NCBI RefSeq assembly: GCF_002939185.1 | Contig: NZ_POVL01000004.1 | Coordinates: forward strand, 84,650 to 148,649 | Source: Enterobacter sichuanensis | GTDB taxonomy: Bacteria; Pseudomonadota; Gammaproteobacteria; Enterobacterales; Enterobacteriaceae | DNA: 64,000 nucleotides | Direction: 5' to 3' | Shown: positions 53,497 to 62,512 of the stretch, piece after piece | How positions within the stretch are numbered: position 1 is the stretch's first letter | How the letters are laid out: each line of letters starts with the position of its first letter | Notes under the pieces: model-generated | Told to the model about the DNA's origin: nothing | Database searches by the model: none | The model's input: only the letters and a program-made list of their open reading frames with translations | Position numbers and translations under genes: made by a program

Positions 53497-53756
53497 CGAT
53501 CTATTCCTGTGTTTACCCGTTATTCGGGCTACATACTTCCTTAGTAGTTATATATATTGCGAATAAACACGCAGACGAAATGGATAACCTAAAGTCATGC
53601 ATTGAACAGTCAATTTATCCATACCCGGTGCTAAACACTGAGTTAAATATAGATCACTCTCACAGAGCCGCTTTCAGATTCGGGTAAAAAACGTGCAAAA
53701 AGCGCGAAAATGCAGTGAATTAAGAACATTCCGCAAGGGATTAATAAGACAGGAAT

Positions 53757-53787
53757 TAAAGAAGAGCACGGCGACTGCCGTGCTCTG
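53757..53787 (-). terminator. Terminator of prfC
   Basis: AGAGCACGGC-GACT-GCCGTGCTCT forms a perfect 10-bp stem, followed on the minus strand by TCTTTAATT, 8 bp after the prfC stop codon. Confidence 0.75.
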
Positions 53788-53795
53788 AGAGGGGA

Positions 53796-55385
53796 TTAGT
53801 GTTCGCGCGTTTTGCGGAACTGAACGTCAGGATAACGTTCCTGAGTCAGGTTGAGGTTCACCATGGTTGGGGCGATATAGGTCAGGTTATCACCGCCATC
53901 CAGCGCCAGCTGAACTTCATTCTTACGCTTAAATTCTTCGAATTTCTTCACGTCAGAACACTCAACCCAGCGCGCGGTCGCCACGTTCACTGATTCATAA
54001 ATCGCTTCCACGTTGTATTCGCTCTTCAGGCGCGCAACAACAACGTCGAACTGCAGCACACCCACGGCCCCTACGATCAGATCGTTGTTGGCGATGGGGC
54101 GGAACACCTGCACCGCGCCCTCTTCGGAGAGCTGAACCAGGCCTTTCAGCAGCTGTTTCTGTTTCAGCGGATCCTTCAGACGAATACGGCGGAACAGTTC
54201 CGGGGCGAAGTTCGGAATACCGGTGAACTTCATCATTTCGCCCTGGGTGAAGGTATCGCCGATCTGAATCGTGCCATGGTTGTGCAGCCCGATAATGTCG
54301 CCCGGATACGCCTCTTCCACGTGCGAACGGTCGCCCGCCATAAAGGTCAGCGCGTCGGAGATCACCACATCTTTACCGATACGCACCTGGCGCAGCTTCA
54401 TGCCCTTTTCATATTTACCGGACACCACGCGCATAAAGGCCACGCGGTCGCGGTGTTTCGGGTCCATGTTGGCCTGAATTTTGAAGACAAAGCCGGTGAA
54501 TTTCTCTTCTTTCGCTTCCACCTCACGGGTATCGGTTTTGCGTGGCATCGGCTGCGGCGCCCACTCCACCAGACCATCGAGCATGTGGTCAACGCCAAAG
54601 TTACCCAGCGCAGTACCGAAGAAGACCGGGGTGATTTCACCGCTCAGGAACAGATCTTTATCGAATTCGTGAGACGCGCCCTTCACCAGCTCCAGCTCGT
54701 CACGCAGCTGCGCGGCCAGCTCTTCACCAACAGCCGCGTCCAGATCCGGGTTGTCCAGACCTTTCACGATGCGCACTTCCTGAATGGTGTGGCCTTTACC
54801 GGTCTGGTACAGGTAAGTTTCGTCTTTGTAGAGGTGATACACCCCTTTGAACAGCTTACCGCAGCCAATGGGCCAGGTGATTGGCGCACAGGCGATTTTC
54901 AGCTCGTTTTCCACTTCATCCATCAGTTCCATCGGGTCACGGATGTCACGGTCGAGTTTGTTCATGAAGGTGAGGATCGGCGTATCGCGCAGACGGGTCA
55001 CTTCCATCAGCTTACGTGTCCTGTCTTCTACCCCTTTCGCGGCGTCGATGACCATCAGACAGCAGTCCACCGCTGTCAGGGTACGGTAAGTATCTTCAGA
55101 GAAGTCTTCGTGGCCCGGGGTATCCAGCAGGTTCACCAGGCAGTCATGATACGGGAACTGCATCACGGAGGTGGTAATCGAAATACCACGCTGCTTTTCC
55201 ATCTCCATCCAGTCAGATTTTGCATGCTGGCTGGAGCCACGGCCTTTAACGGTACCCGCAGTCTGGATAGCCTGTCCGAACAGTAACACCTTCTCGGTGA
55301 TGGTCGTTTTACCGGCATCCGGGTGTGAGATAATGGCAAAAGTGCGGCGCTTGGCCACCTCTTGCAGATAAGGAGACAACGTCAT
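53796..55385 (-). CDS. prfC: Peptide chain release factor 3
   Basis: RF3 is a translational GTPase that removes RF1/RF2 from the ribosome after peptide release. It has 529 residues starting [14 protein letters not shown]; the earlier start at 55391 adds two residues. The P-loop SHPDAGKTT is at 20-28, G3 is DTPGHEDF, G4 is MNKLDRD, followed by the EF-G-like C-terminal domains. It is transcribed alone between yjjG and osmY. Confidence 0.98.
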   Translation of the reverse strand: MTLSPYLQEVAKRRTFAIISHPDAGKTTITEKVLLFGQAIQTAGTVKGRGSSQHAKSDWMEMEKQRGISITTSVMQFPYHDCLVNLLDTPGHEDFSEDTYRTLTAVDCCLMVIDAAKGVEDRTRKLMEVTRLRDTPILTFMNKLDRDIRDPMELMDEVENELKIACAPITWPIGCGKLFKGVYHLYKDETYLYQTGKGHTIQEVRIVKGLDNPDLDAAVGEELAAQLRDELELVKGASHEFDKDLFLSGEITPVFFGTALGNFGVDHMLDGLVEWAPQPMPRKTDTREVEAKEEKFTGFVFKIQANMDPKHRDRVAFMRVVSGKYEKGMKLRQVRIGKDVVISDALTFMAGDRSHVEEAYPGDIIGLHNHGTIQIGDTFTQGEMMKFTGIPNFAPELFRRIRLKDPLKQKQLLKGLVQLSEEGAVQVFRPIANNDLIVGAVGVLQFDVVVARLKSEYNVEAIYESVNVATARWVECSDVKKFEEFKRKNEVQLALDGGDNLTYIAPTMVNLNLTQERYPDVQFRKTREH

Positions 55386-55476
55386 AATCAAATCTTCTTA
55401 TATAAGCGCGGCAGCACGCCACGCATCATGGAATACAAAATTGCGGCTATTTTACCCATCAACAGGGGGCAGGCAA

Positions 55477-56154
55477 TCATTGTTTACACAGGAGTTGCTC
55501 CAGTTCGTTCAACGACGTCACGGTCCAGGTCGGCTCGATGCCTTCAGGCTTCACGCGGCCATGCGCGTTAAGCCAGACGGTCGACAGACCGGCATTCATG
55601 CCGCCCAGAATATCTGACTCTGCGGTGTCACCCACCATCAGGACGCGATCGCGGTCAGGGTTGCCGGCCTGCGCCAGCGCATAATCGAAAATACGCGGAT
55701 CCGGTTTCGGCACGCCGACCTCTTCCGAGATCACCAGCGCGTCGAAATGATCGCGCAGGCCGGTACGCTCAAGGCGGATCTGCTGCAGGGCGGTAAAACC
55801 GTTGGTGATGATCCCCAGTTTTACTTTGCCTTTCAGTGCATTCAACAACGACACGGCCCCCGGCAGCGGCGCACAGATATCGGCCATGGCGTTCAGGAAG
55901 GCCTCGTTCAGCGTTCCCGGACTGACATTTAAGCGTTCCGCCCAGACGTCAAAGCGCTGATGCTGAAGCTGTAACGCGGTGATGGCACCGTTCTGGTAAT
56001 CCACCCACAGCGGTTTGTTGACCGCCTGATAGTCCTGAAAATCCTCAGCGGTGAAGGTCACGCTATAGTCGAGAAACATCCGCTGTAGACCCCCGAACGA
56101 ATCGAACGTAAACAGCGTTTCGTCGGCGTCAAAGAAAATCCAGTCCCATTTCAT
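55477..56154 (-). CDS. yjjG: HAD-family pyrimidine nucleotidase YjjG
   Basis: YjjG is a 5'-nucleotidase that removes non-canonical pyrimidine nucleotides such as 5-fluoro-dUMP and dUMP/dTMP-type substrates. It has 225 residues starting [15 protein letters not shown]; the upstream start at 56211 is inside rimI and rejected. HAD motif I is FDADET (Asp9, Asp11), motif II ITNGFT, motif [13 protein letters not shown]. It is 19 bp downstream of rimI. Confidence 0.95.
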   Translation of the reverse strand: MKWDWIFFDADETLFTFDSFGGLQRMFLDYSVTFTAEDFQDYQAVNKPLWVDYQNGAITALQLQHQRFDVWAERLNVSPGTLNEAFLNAMADICAPLPGAVSLLNALKGKVKLGIITNGFTALQQIRLERTGLRDHFDALVISEEVGVPKPDPRIFDYALAQAGNPDRDRVLMVGDTAESDILGGMNAGLSTVWLNAHGRVKPEGIEPTWTVTSLNELEQLLCKQ

Positions 56155-56173
56155 CGTTACAACCTTATTTTCG

Positions 56174-56617
56174 TTATCCAATCGGCAGAGCCATAATAAT
56201 GGCGTCTTCACGTCCCTCTGCGGTGGGGTAGTAGTTACGGCGGATTGTCGCCTCGTTAAAGCCTAAGCTTTCATAGAGCGCGATGGCGGCGACATTCGAC
56301 GCGCGCACCTCCAGCCACAGGGTGAAAACGTCACGGGTTTCAAGCTCACGGATGAGGTGCGTAAGCAATTCTCTTCCCAGCCCACGGCGCTGAAACGCAG
56401 GATCAACCGCGATATTAAACAGCGTCGCCTCATCCAGAACAACCTGCGTAATCGCGAAGGCGGCCATGGTGCCGTCAACATCCAGGCGGTAGTTGAGATA
56501 CCGTTCGCCCTGATTACTGGCGAAGGTTTTTTCGCTCCACGGAAACGCATGGGCGCGTGTTTCAATCGCAAACGCTGTGGTCAGGTCAGGCGTCGTGAGG
56601 GAAGAAATCGTGTTCAT
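56174..56617 (-). CDS. rimI: Ribosomal protein S18-alanine N-acetyltransferase
   Basis: RimI is a GNAT acetyltransferase that acetylates the N-terminal Ala of ribosomal protein S18. It has 147 residues (148 in E. coli). The acetyl-CoA motif is [10 protein letters not shown] near 78-87, with the GNAT strands WLEVRASN and ALYESLGF. It overlaps holD by 32 bp, as in E. coli, and is followed by yjjG. Confidence 0.97.
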   Translation of the reverse strand: MNTISSLTTPDLTTAFAIETRAHAFPWSEKTFASNQGERYLNYRLDVDGTMAAFAITQVVLDEATLFNIAVDPAFQRRGLGRELLTHLIRELETRDVFTLWLEVRASNVAAIALYESLGFNEATIRRNYYPTAEGREDAIIMALPIG

Positions 56618-56999
56618 ATTCGCAGATTTGTTGCCATAGCGCGCTTCGCGCTTTTGGGTTGGCTTTCAGTTCGTCCAGCGCTGGCGTGCAGATCTGGCTT
56701 CCCTGGAGCGGGATCGCATTTGCCTCTCCAATACGCCAGCTGTTACAGCGGCTGTCAGGAGGCAGCATAGCGACCCGCTCTGGCGTCAGCTGTAAAACCT
56801 GGTCGGCCGTCAGCTTCAGGCTGCGAAGGACATCACCGATCAGGGGTTCATTCAGGGCAGGCAGTTCTTCCGCCACCATCACCAGGCGAACGTGCGCCGG
56901 GATGGAGATGGCGATTTCGCCCTGCAACGCCGTCGGGCGACGCAAAGCCCACTGGGTGATGCCCAGCTGCTGCAACTGCCAGTCTCGTCGGGATGTCAT
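56586..56999 (-). CDS. holD: DNA polymerase III psi subunit
   Basis: HolD (psi) bridges the chi subunit to the clamp-loader complex and helps handoff at SSB-coated DNA. It has 137 residues, the E. coli length. The N-terminal SRRDWQLQQLGITQWALRRP segment binds the clamp loader and is conserved. The gene overlaps rimI and is divergent from rsmC across 102 bp. Confidence 0.96.
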   Translation of the reverse strand: MTSRRDWQLQQLGITQWALRRPTALQGEIAISIPAHVRLVMVAEELPALNEPLIGDVLRSLKLTADQVLQLTPERVAMLPPDSRCNSWRIGEANAIPLQGSQICTPALDELKANPKARSALWQQICEYEHDFFPHDA

Positions 57000-57101
57000 A
57001 GGGAAAACTCCTGTCTCTCAGGCGCGCAAATATAGCAAATGTGTCGAAACTGCGCCATCTACCTACTATAATCCCCGCCTGAGTTTATTGAGGAACAATT
57101 C

Positions 57102-58130
57102 ATGTCTGCATTTACCCCGGCAAGTGAAGTCTTGCTGCGTCACAGTGATGATTTCGAAGAAAGCCGTATTCTGTTTGCCGGAGATATGCAGGATGACCTG
57201 CCTGCGCGTTTCGACTGTGCTGAAAGCCGTGCCCATACCCAATATTACCATCACTGGCAGGTGCTGAGCCGCCAGATGGGCGAGCGCGCGCGCTTTAGCC
57301 TGGTGGCAGAGCAGAACGATATCGCCGACTGCGATACGCTGATCTACTACTGGCCGAAGAACAAACCGGAAGCCCAGTTCCAGCTGATGAACCTGCTCTC
57401 CCTGCTGCCGGTCGGCTGCGATATTTTCGTCGTCGGTGAGAACCGCAGCGGCGTGAGAAGCGCAGAGCAGATGCTGGAAGAGTATGCCCCGCTGAATAAA
57501 GTCGACAGCGCCCGCCGCTGTGGCCTGTACCATGGCCGTCTGGAAAAACAGGCAACATTTGATGCCGCGACATTCTGGGACGAATACACGCTTGACGGTT
57601 TGACCATTAAAACCCTGCCGGGCGTGTTCAGCCGTGACGCCCTGGATGCGGGCAGCAAGCTGCTGCTTTCCACCCTCACGCCGCATACCAAAGGCAAAGT
57701 GCTGGATGTCGGCTGCGGTGCGGGCGTGCTGGCAACCGTGCTCGCCAGCCATTCTCCTAAAGTCCGTTTAACCCTGTGTGACGTCAGCGCACCGGCGGTA
57801 GAGGCCAGCCGCGCAACGCTTGCCGCTAACGGTATTGAAGGCGACGTGATTGCCAGTAACGTCTTTTCTGATGTCACCGGTCGTTTTGATATGATCATCT
57901 CTAACCCACCGTTCCACGACGGCATGGAGACCAGCCTCGAAGCCGCGCAAACGCTAATCCGTGGTGCAGTGCGCCATCTCAACAGCGGCGGTGAATTGCG
58001 CATCGTCGCGAACGCCTTCCTGGCATACCCGAAAGTGCTGGATGAAACCTTCGGCTTCCACGAAGTCATCGCCCAGACGGGACGTTTTAAAGTCTACCGC
58101 ACCGTGATGACCCGTCAGGCCAAAAAGTAA
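57102..58130 (+). CDS. rsmC: 16S rRNA (guanine-1207-N2)-methyltransferase
   Basis: RsmC methylates G1207 of 16S rRNA in the 30S subunit. It has 342 residues (343 in E. coli). The N-terminal half is a degenerate methyltransferase fold; the C-terminal half carries the SAM motif [11 protein letters not shown] near 204-214 and the catalytic NPPFHDG near 267-273. It is monocistronic, and a REP-like palindrome lies 14 bp downstream. Confidence 0.97.
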   Translation: MSAFTPASEVLLRHSDDFEESRILFAGDMQDDLPARFDCAESRAHTQYYHHWQVLSRQMGERARFSLVAEQNDIADCDTLIYYWPKNKPEAQFQLMNLLSLLPVGCDIFVVGENRSGVRSAEQMLEEYAPLNKVDSARRCGLYHGRLEKQATFDAATFWDEYTLDGLTIKTLPGVFSRDALDAGSKLLLSTLTPHTKGKVLDVGCGAGVLATVLASHSPKVRLTLCDVSAPAVEASRATLAANGIEGDVIASNVFSDVTGRFDMIISNPPFHDGMETSLEAAQTLIRGAVRHLNSGGELRIVANAFLAYPKVLDETFGFHEVIAQTGRFKVYRTVMTRQAKK

Positions 58131-58144
58131 TCACCGCCCCTCCA

Positions 58145-58173
58145 GGCCGGATAAGCGAATGCGCCATCCGGCC
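58145..58173. repeat. REP-like palindrome downstream of rsmC
   Basis: GGCCGGAT (58145-58152) is complementary to ATCCGGCC (58166-58173) around AAGCGAATGCGCC, the general REP layout. It could terminate or stabilise rsmC mRNA. Nothing else is visible before the tRNA promoter. Confidence 0.65.
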
Positions 58174-58233
58174 ATACACGACGCGCCTATCGGCCATTTT
58201 TGCATCAATCAAGGCATCACGCGCACTTTTCTG

Positions 58234-58261
58234 TTGACGTAAAGCTGAAAACATCTAGAAT
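58234..58261 (+). promoter_or_regulatory. tRNA-Leu promoter with stringent discriminator
   Basis: TTGACG (58234-58239) and TAGAAT (58256-58261) are 16 bp apart, followed by a GC-rich discriminator (GCGCCTCC), the usual sign of stringent control of stable RNA genes. Confidence 0.85.
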
Positions 58262-58302
58262 GCGCCTCCGTGGTTACGATACTTTTACAGTATCGATGGT
58301 AT

Positions 58303-58389
58303 GCGAAGGTGGCGGAATTGGTAGACGCGCTAGCTTCAGGTGTTAGTGTCCTTACGGATGTGGGGGTTCGAGTCCCCCCCCTCGCACCA
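58303..58389 (+). tRNA. leuV: tRNA-Leu, anticodon CAG
   Basis: This is an 87-nt class II tRNA starting GCGAAGGTGGCGGAATTGG and ending with an encoded CCA. The anticodon arm CTAGC-TTCAGGT-GTTAG gives anticodon CAG, which reads the frequent CTG codon. A long variable arm (GTCCTTACGGATG) and the T arm GGGGGTTCGAGTCCCCC are present. E. coli has three tandem copies here (leuV, leuP, leuQ); this window has one. Confidence 0.96.
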
Positions 58390-58427
58390 ATTATCTTACA
58401 CCCCTTCTGAATGTTCTCTTCTCCCTG

Positions 58428-58658
58428 TTATTTCAGACTCATCAGTATCACCAGCATTGCACTGACCAGTGCGACACAGGATGGCAGTAACACAAAGTGG
58501 CGCAGTTGCTTGTGCCAAATCATGGCTGACGTGACTAATAGTGCTGCCACGATAATGGCTTTCCAGACAGCAAGGGAGAGATCGGCAAACATCAACCCGC
58601 CGAGAACGGCTCCCGGTAGCAATACCCCCCAACCACTTCCCAGCGCCCTGTGCAACAT
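58428..58658 (-). CDS. Small Fur-box-controlled membrane protein (DUF1435-like)
   Basis: This is a 76-residue protein starting MLHRALGSGWGVLLPG. Three hydrophobic stretches are seen (7-25, 29-44, 51-73), so it is an inner-membrane protein. The start is set by AAGAGG and by a Fur box 18 bp upstream; a longer start at 58697 would put the operator inside the gene. It resembles the DUF1435 family of small enterobacterial proteins, and its position fits the iron-regulated yjjZ locus next to fhuF in E. coli; the symbol is not certain. No function is known. Confidence 0.75.
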   Translation of the reverse strand: MLHRALGSGWGVLLPGAVLGGLMFADLSLAVWKAIIVAALLVTSAMIWHKQLRHFVLLPSCVALVSAMLVILMSLK

Positions 58659-58676
58659 GGTTCCGCCTCTTAAAAC

Positions 58677-58695
58677 GATAATGATAACCAATATC
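58677..58695. promoter_or_regulatory. Fur box upstream of the DUF1435-like gene
   Basis: GATAATGATAACCAATATC matches 17 of 19 positions of the Fur consensus GATAATGATAATCATTATC. A further GATTATCATTT lies at 58706-58716. It lies in the AT-rich region (58659-58912) shared with the divergent diguanylate cyclase gene. Confidence 0.85.
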
Positions 58696-58912
58696 ATATG
58701 GCAAAGATTATCATTTGTCAGCTGAATGAATTAAAAACCACCGACCTTTACCTTTCCCGTAATGACAGGAATTGCCTAAGGTGATAAATTGCGCACCTGT
58801 TAACAACATCTAAAGATTTTCTGATAATTACTCTTTGAGTTTTTTGCATATTTTATTGCGAAACAACACCTACTTATTTGTTTTAATTAAATTTTAATAA
58901 AAACACACGACT

Positions 58913-59977
58913 ATGACATCACAATCCTGGCGGTCTTTGGTTCACAGAAAATATCAATTATCGTTACGTTTATTTTTATTTCTGAACGCAACCTCTGCAG
59001 TGTTCTCGGTAACAAATCCGCTCAATTCGGTACGCGTGTTATCTGCCCCCCTGATTGCTATTTTCTCTATCAGTACCGGTCTGTTCGTCTGGCACTGGAG
59101 AAAGAGAGCGCGGAAGATAAATATTCCTGTCGTTTCAGCGATCTTCGGTATTTTGTGGGCCTGGCAAATTGCCTCCAAATTCGCCTTAATTACCCACGAC
59201 CAAACGACCTATTTGTTAATCGCCCTGTTAACCGTGCTTTTTATCGGGACGCTGGCATTCGCCAGTAATATCAAAGCATTTACCCTGCACTCACTGCCCG
59301 CGTTTATTGTCTGCCTGTGGCTAAGTGAACACGATATATGGCTGAGAATGTCCTACTCTTTCGCACTTCCTGTCGTGGCAATTGCCATTCATAACATTTT
59401 GCAACGACGTAACGATCGCTTCGCGCAGGAGTTGCTCTCTCGCTTGCTGGAAGAACGAGAGACCCTGACCGACCTGAGCATGATGGATCCTCTTACCGGA
59501 CTCTATAATCGTCGTGGTCTGCAAAGCCGTCTGGAAAACCTGCCGACGGTAGAAAATGGCGAGCACTTCGTCCTGCTGATGGATATCGATCACTTCAAAG
59601 CCTATAACGACCACTATGGTCATATGATGGGCGACCAGGCACTGAAACGTGTCTCTGCCGCCATCCGCGATGCCGTGCGTTCTCGCGATATTGTGGCGCG
59701 TTTTGGTGGGGAAGAATTTATGGTGCTGCTGACCAATATTTCCCTTGAGCATGCCCGCCAGACTGCAGAGCGGATCCGTCAGAAAGTTTACGATTTGAAA
59801 ATCCCGCATTTGTTTAACGAAAGCGTCGCGACAAATGTCACCATCAGCATTGGTATCGCCATTTTCGAGAATGACGACGTAGAAGGCGCGCTGGAAAAAG
59901 CGGATAAAGCGCTCTACGAAGCCAAGCATATGGGGCGCAACAATATTCTGTTGAGTGAAGAGTTGCAGACGGCGTAA
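58913..59977 (+). CDS. Membrane-bound diguanylate cyclase (GGDEF)
   Basis: This protein is predicted to make cyclic di-GMP from two GTP at the inner membrane. It has 354 residues. About six hydrophobic segments lie between 17 and 163, then a short helix (170-188) leads into the GGDEF domain (190-350): DPLTGLYNRRG at 192-202, DIDHFKAYND at 224-233, active-site GGEEF at 265-269, and the inhibitory I-site RxxD at 256-259. All key residues are present, so it should be active. No clear ribosome site precedes the ATG. From memory, Salmonella has a GGDEF gene in the same position beside fhuF; E. coli K-12 does not. Confidence 0.9.
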   Translation: MTSQSWRSLVHRKYQLSLRLFLFLNATSAVFSVTNPLNSVRVLSAPLIAIFSISTGLFVWHWRKRARKINIPVVSAIFGILWAWQIASKFALITHDQTTYLLIALLTVLFIGTLAFASNIKAFTLHSLPAFIVCLWLSEHDIWLRMSYSFALPVVAIAIHNILQRRNDRFAQELLSRLLEERETLTDLSMMDPLTGLYNRRGLQSRLENLPTVENGEHFVLLMDIDHFKAYNDHYGHMMGDQALKRVSAAIRDAVRSRDIVARFGGEEFMVLLTNISLEHARQTAERIRQKVYDLKIPHLFNESVATNVTISIGIAIFENDDVEGALEKADKALYEAKHMGRNNILLSEELQTA

Positions 59978-60032
59978 ACACGACGGCAACGTCACCAGGA
60001 CAAAAGTCTTGCCATTGGTATGAGCAATAGTT

Positions 60033-60051
60033 AGGATTGGCAATCATTATC
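60033..60051. promoter_or_regulatory. Fur box upstream of fhuF
   Basis: AGGATTGGCAATCATTATC matches 13 of 19 consensus positions with a perfect right half (ATCATTATC), and the pattern continues ATTT. It lies 21 bp before the fhuF start. Confidence 0.7.
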
Positions 60052-60072
60052 ATTTAGATTTCTATCCAAACT

Positions 60073-60861
60073 ATGGCCACGCATACCGCACATATTGTCG
60101 AGCCACTCCTCTGGCGAGCCCCCTTCACCAGCGGGAATGTTTCGCTTGCGGATGCCATACGGGATAAGATTGCCAAAACGCGCGCCCACCTGCTGGACTT
60201 TATCCGGCTTGATGAAGCACACCCGCATCACGCCATGACGCTCGCAGAGTGGCGTCAACCGGCAAAACTGCAATCGCTGCTTGCCACCTATTCCGACCAT
60301 ATTTATCGCAATCAGCCTGCCATGACGCGGGAAAATAAGCCCCTGCTCTCTCTCTGGGCGCAATGGTATATCGGACTGATGGTGCCTCCGCTGATGCTGG
60401 CGCTGTTAACGCAGAAGAGCATGCTGGAACTCTCACCTGAGCATTTCCACGTCGAGTTTCACGAAACCGGACGCGCGGCCTGTTTCTGGATTGATCTTCA
60501 TGAAGACCAGAGCGCAGAGCGACTGACTGCCCGGGAACGGATGGAGCTGTTGATCACACGGGCGCTGATCCCGGTCGTGGATGCGCTGGAAGCCACGGGA
60601 GAGATTAACGGGAAGCTTATCTGGAGCAATACCGGCTATTTAATCCACTGGTATCTCACGGAAATGAAGCCGCTGCTCGGTGAGGAGAGTGTTGATGCTC
60701 TGCGTCAGTCCTGTTTCTTTGCAAAACAGCTTTCCGACGGCCGAGACAACCCGTTATTCCGTACCGTTGTACTTCGTGATGGGCTTCTGGTGCGCCGCAC
60801 CTGCTGCCAGCGCTATCGCCTGCCGGACGTTAAGCAGTGCGGGGATTGCACGCTGAAATAG
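60073..60861 (+). CDS. fhuF: Ferric iron reductase FhuF
   Basis: FhuF is a [2Fe-2S] protein that reduces iron in hydroxamate siderophores such as ferrioxamine in the cytoplasm. It has 262 residues, as in E. coli. The unusual C-terminal cluster motif Cys-Cys-X10-Cys-X2-Cys is intact (RRTCCQRYRLPDVKQCGDC). It is preceded by a Fur box and follows the diguanylate cyclase gene, with about 95 bp between. Confidence 0.96.
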   Translation: MATHTAHIVEPLLWRAPFTSGNVSLADAIRDKIAKTRAHLLDFIRLDEAHPHHAMTLAEWRQPAKLQSLLATYSDHIYRNQPAMTRENKPLLSLWAQWYIGLMVPPLMLALLTQKSMLELSPEHFHVEFHETGRAACFWIDLHEDQSAERLTARERMELLITRALIPVVDALEATGEINGKLIWSNTGYLIHWYLTEMKPLLGEESVDALRQSCFFAKQLSDGRDNPLFRTVVLRDGLLVRRTCCQRYRLPDVKQCGDCTLK

Positions 60862-60868
60862 TCGGCTC

Positions 60869-60910
60869 AGCCTGATGCCCTCACCCTAGCCCTCTCCCAC
60901 GGGGAGAGGG
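60869..60910 (+). repeat. Oriented palindromic repeat, copy 5 (3' side of fhuF)
   Basis: CAGCCTGATGCCCTCACCCT leads into the CCCTCTCCC/GGGGAGAGGG hairpin, 8 bp after the fhuF stop. Confidence 0.85.
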
Positions 60911-60917
60911 AGCAAAA

Positions 60918-60950
60918 ACTAAAAACGGCAACCTGCGTTGCCGTTTTGCT
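60918..60950. terminator. Bidirectional terminator between fhuF and the PTS gene
   Basis: AACGGCAAC and GTTGCCGTT form a stem with A runs before and Ts after, so it can stop transcripts from either side. It is 6 bp from the PTS stop codon. Confidence 0.85.
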
Positions 60951-60955
60951 TTTAC

Positions 60956-62302
60956 CTAGGCCACCTGCTGATTATCCTCTTCCGCGTTACGCTGCGCTTC
61001 TTCCGCTTCCTGCTCCAGCAGCTGTTTCTCGTAAACTTTGAAGAACGGGAAGTAGATGATTGCCGATACGCAGGCCAGAACCACAACCAGGATCGCTGCG
61101 CGGAAATCCCATCCCAGGGCCCACGCTGCGCCTATCGGCGCCGGTGCCGTCCAGGGTACCACAGAGATGACACGGCCAATCAGATCAAAGGTCATTGCCG
61201 CCCAGGCCAGCACAGCGTTGACCATCGGAGCCAGCAGGAAGGGAATAAAGAACACCGGGTTCATCACGATCGGCGTACCGAAAATGACCGGTTCGTTAAT
61301 GTTAAAGAAGCTGGGCACCACGCTTAAACGCCCAATAGAGCGTAAATGAGCGGAACGGCTGCGCAGATAGCAAATCACCAGTCCCATTGTGGCGCCCGAC
61401 CCACCAATCACGATAAAGAACGTCCAGAACGCTTCCATGAAAATATGCGGCAGAGGCTGACCGGCGGCCAGCGCGGTCTGGTTTGCGCCAAGGTTAGTCA
61501 ACCAGAACATCTGCAGCATCCCGGAGACGATAGCGGCACCGTGGATCCCGGCAAACCACAGCAGATGGCCAATCAGCACGGCCAGCAGAATGGCTGGCAG
61601 CGAATCTGCCGCGGAAACCAGCGGTTTAAAGACCGACATAATCGCCTGCGGGATCAGCATGCCAAACTGTGACTGAATCACCAGACTGAGCGGATAGAGG
61701 GTCAATACCACCACCAGCACCGGGATCAACAGATCAAAAGAGTTTTTGATCATCGGTGGAACCTGGTCCGGAAGACGAATACCGATATTATGCGCTTTAA
61801 GGAAACGCATCATCTCAACGCAGTAAATGGCCACCAGAATCGCCGTAAAAATCCCTGTTCCACCCAGGCTGTCGACGGGCAGCGTGCCTTTAGTTTTCGG
61901 TGCCGCAACAAGCAGAAACGCCATCAGCGACAGCATGGCGCACATAAACGGATCCAGCTGATGTGATTTGACGTAGTGTTTACCCAGGTTGTAGGCAATG
62001 GCCGCACAAATATAGATGGACATAATACCCATCGTCATATCAAACGGCGTCAGGATCTGGCCTTCAAATTGCTTCGCCATATTCAGCCAGGCGCGTGCGA
62101 AGCCCCAGGTGGTATCCGGCGAAAATGGAGGGTAAGCGAACACTAATAAAAATGAACCCACAATCATAAATGGCATCGCGGAGATGAACCCATCGCGGAT
62201 AGCCATAACATGACGCTGGGAAGAGATCCGCCCGGCAATCGGGCTGACGTAATTTTCAACGAAACGGAATATCAGGTTAAACGCAGCATGGTTGGCAGAC
62301 AT
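60956..62302 (-). CDS. PTS system cellobiose-type EIIC permease
   Basis: This is a 448-residue inner-membrane EIIC of the lactose/cellobiose family (CelB/LicC type), with about ten hydrophobic segments and the motifs FINEPVIFGTPIVMNP and GIHGAAIVSGM typical of the group. It should transport a beta-glucoside or related disaccharide. No EIIA, EIIB, phospho-glycosidase or regulator gene adjoins it, so it must borrow partners encoded elsewhere or have a regulatory role. The ribosome site is CAGGAG. The tail is acidic and ends EEDNQQVA. Confidence 0.88.
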   Translation of the reverse strand: MSANHAAFNLIFRFVENYVSPIAGRISSQRHVMAIRDGFISAMPFMIVGSFLLVFAYPPFSPDTTWGFARAWLNMAKQFEGQILTPFDMTMGIMSIYICAAIAYNLGKHYVKSHQLDPFMCAMLSLMAFLLVAAPKTKGTLPVDSLGGTGIFTAILVAIYCVEMMRFLKAHNIGIRLPDQVPPMIKNSFDLLIPVLVVVLTLYPLSLVIQSQFGMLIPQAIMSVFKPLVSAADSLPAILLAVLIGHLLWFAGIHGAAIVSGMLQMFWLTNLGANQTALAAGQPLPHIFMEAFWTFFIVIGGSGATMGLVICYLRSRSAHLRSIGRLSVVPSFFNINEPVIFGTPIVMNPVFFIPFLLAPMVNAVLAWAAMTFDLIGRVISVVPWTAPAPIGAAWALGWDFRAAILVVVLACVSAIIYFPFFKVYEKQLLEQEAEEAQRNAEEDNQQVA

Positions 62303-62315
62303 GGCAGATCTCCTG

Positions 62316-62423
62316 TCAGACGTTTATTACAGGCGCATTCGCGCCGTACGTTGTTCCATAAATTAGCTTCACAACCTTGCTGGCTTGTGTACCCGCGGTA
62401 CTGCTCAGACGAAATGGTTTCAT
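62316..62423 (-). CDS. Candidate 35-residue ORF upstream of the PTS gene
   Basis: ATG at 62423 opens a 35-codon frame starting MKPFRLSSTAGTQ and ending in a TGA 13 bp before the PTS ATG. AAGAG precedes it at a reasonable distance. It is polar with a short hydrophobic patch (VVKLIYG). It could be a translated leader that couples to the PTS gene, a small protein, or chance. I recognise no relative. Confidence 0.4.
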   Translation of the reverse strand: MKPFRLSSTAGTQASKVVKLIYGTTYGANAPVINV

Positions 62424-62491
62424 AATTTGCTCTTATTATTGGATACAGGGGACGTTACGTACTCAGTATTAATCTACGCACCACGCTCTGC

Positions 62492-62512
62492 AACCGGTTA
62501 CTGTAACCGGTT
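62492..62512. promoter_or_regulatory. 21-bp palindromic operator (LacI/GalR type) upstream of the PTS gene
   Basis: AACCGGTTAC-T-GTAACCGGTT is a perfect inverted repeat; each arm also contains the palindrome AACCGGTT, the central CG core typical of LacI/GalR-family operators (AscG-, GntR-like). It lies 190 bp upstream of the PTS gene and 119 bp upstream of the YbaK-like gene. The rest of 62424-62630 shows no gene. Confidence 0.65.

Noticed and set aside
54276..55286. 336-codon plus-strand ORF opposite prfC
   Set aside because: Antisense shadow of prfC; His/Phe-rich composition is typical of such frames.
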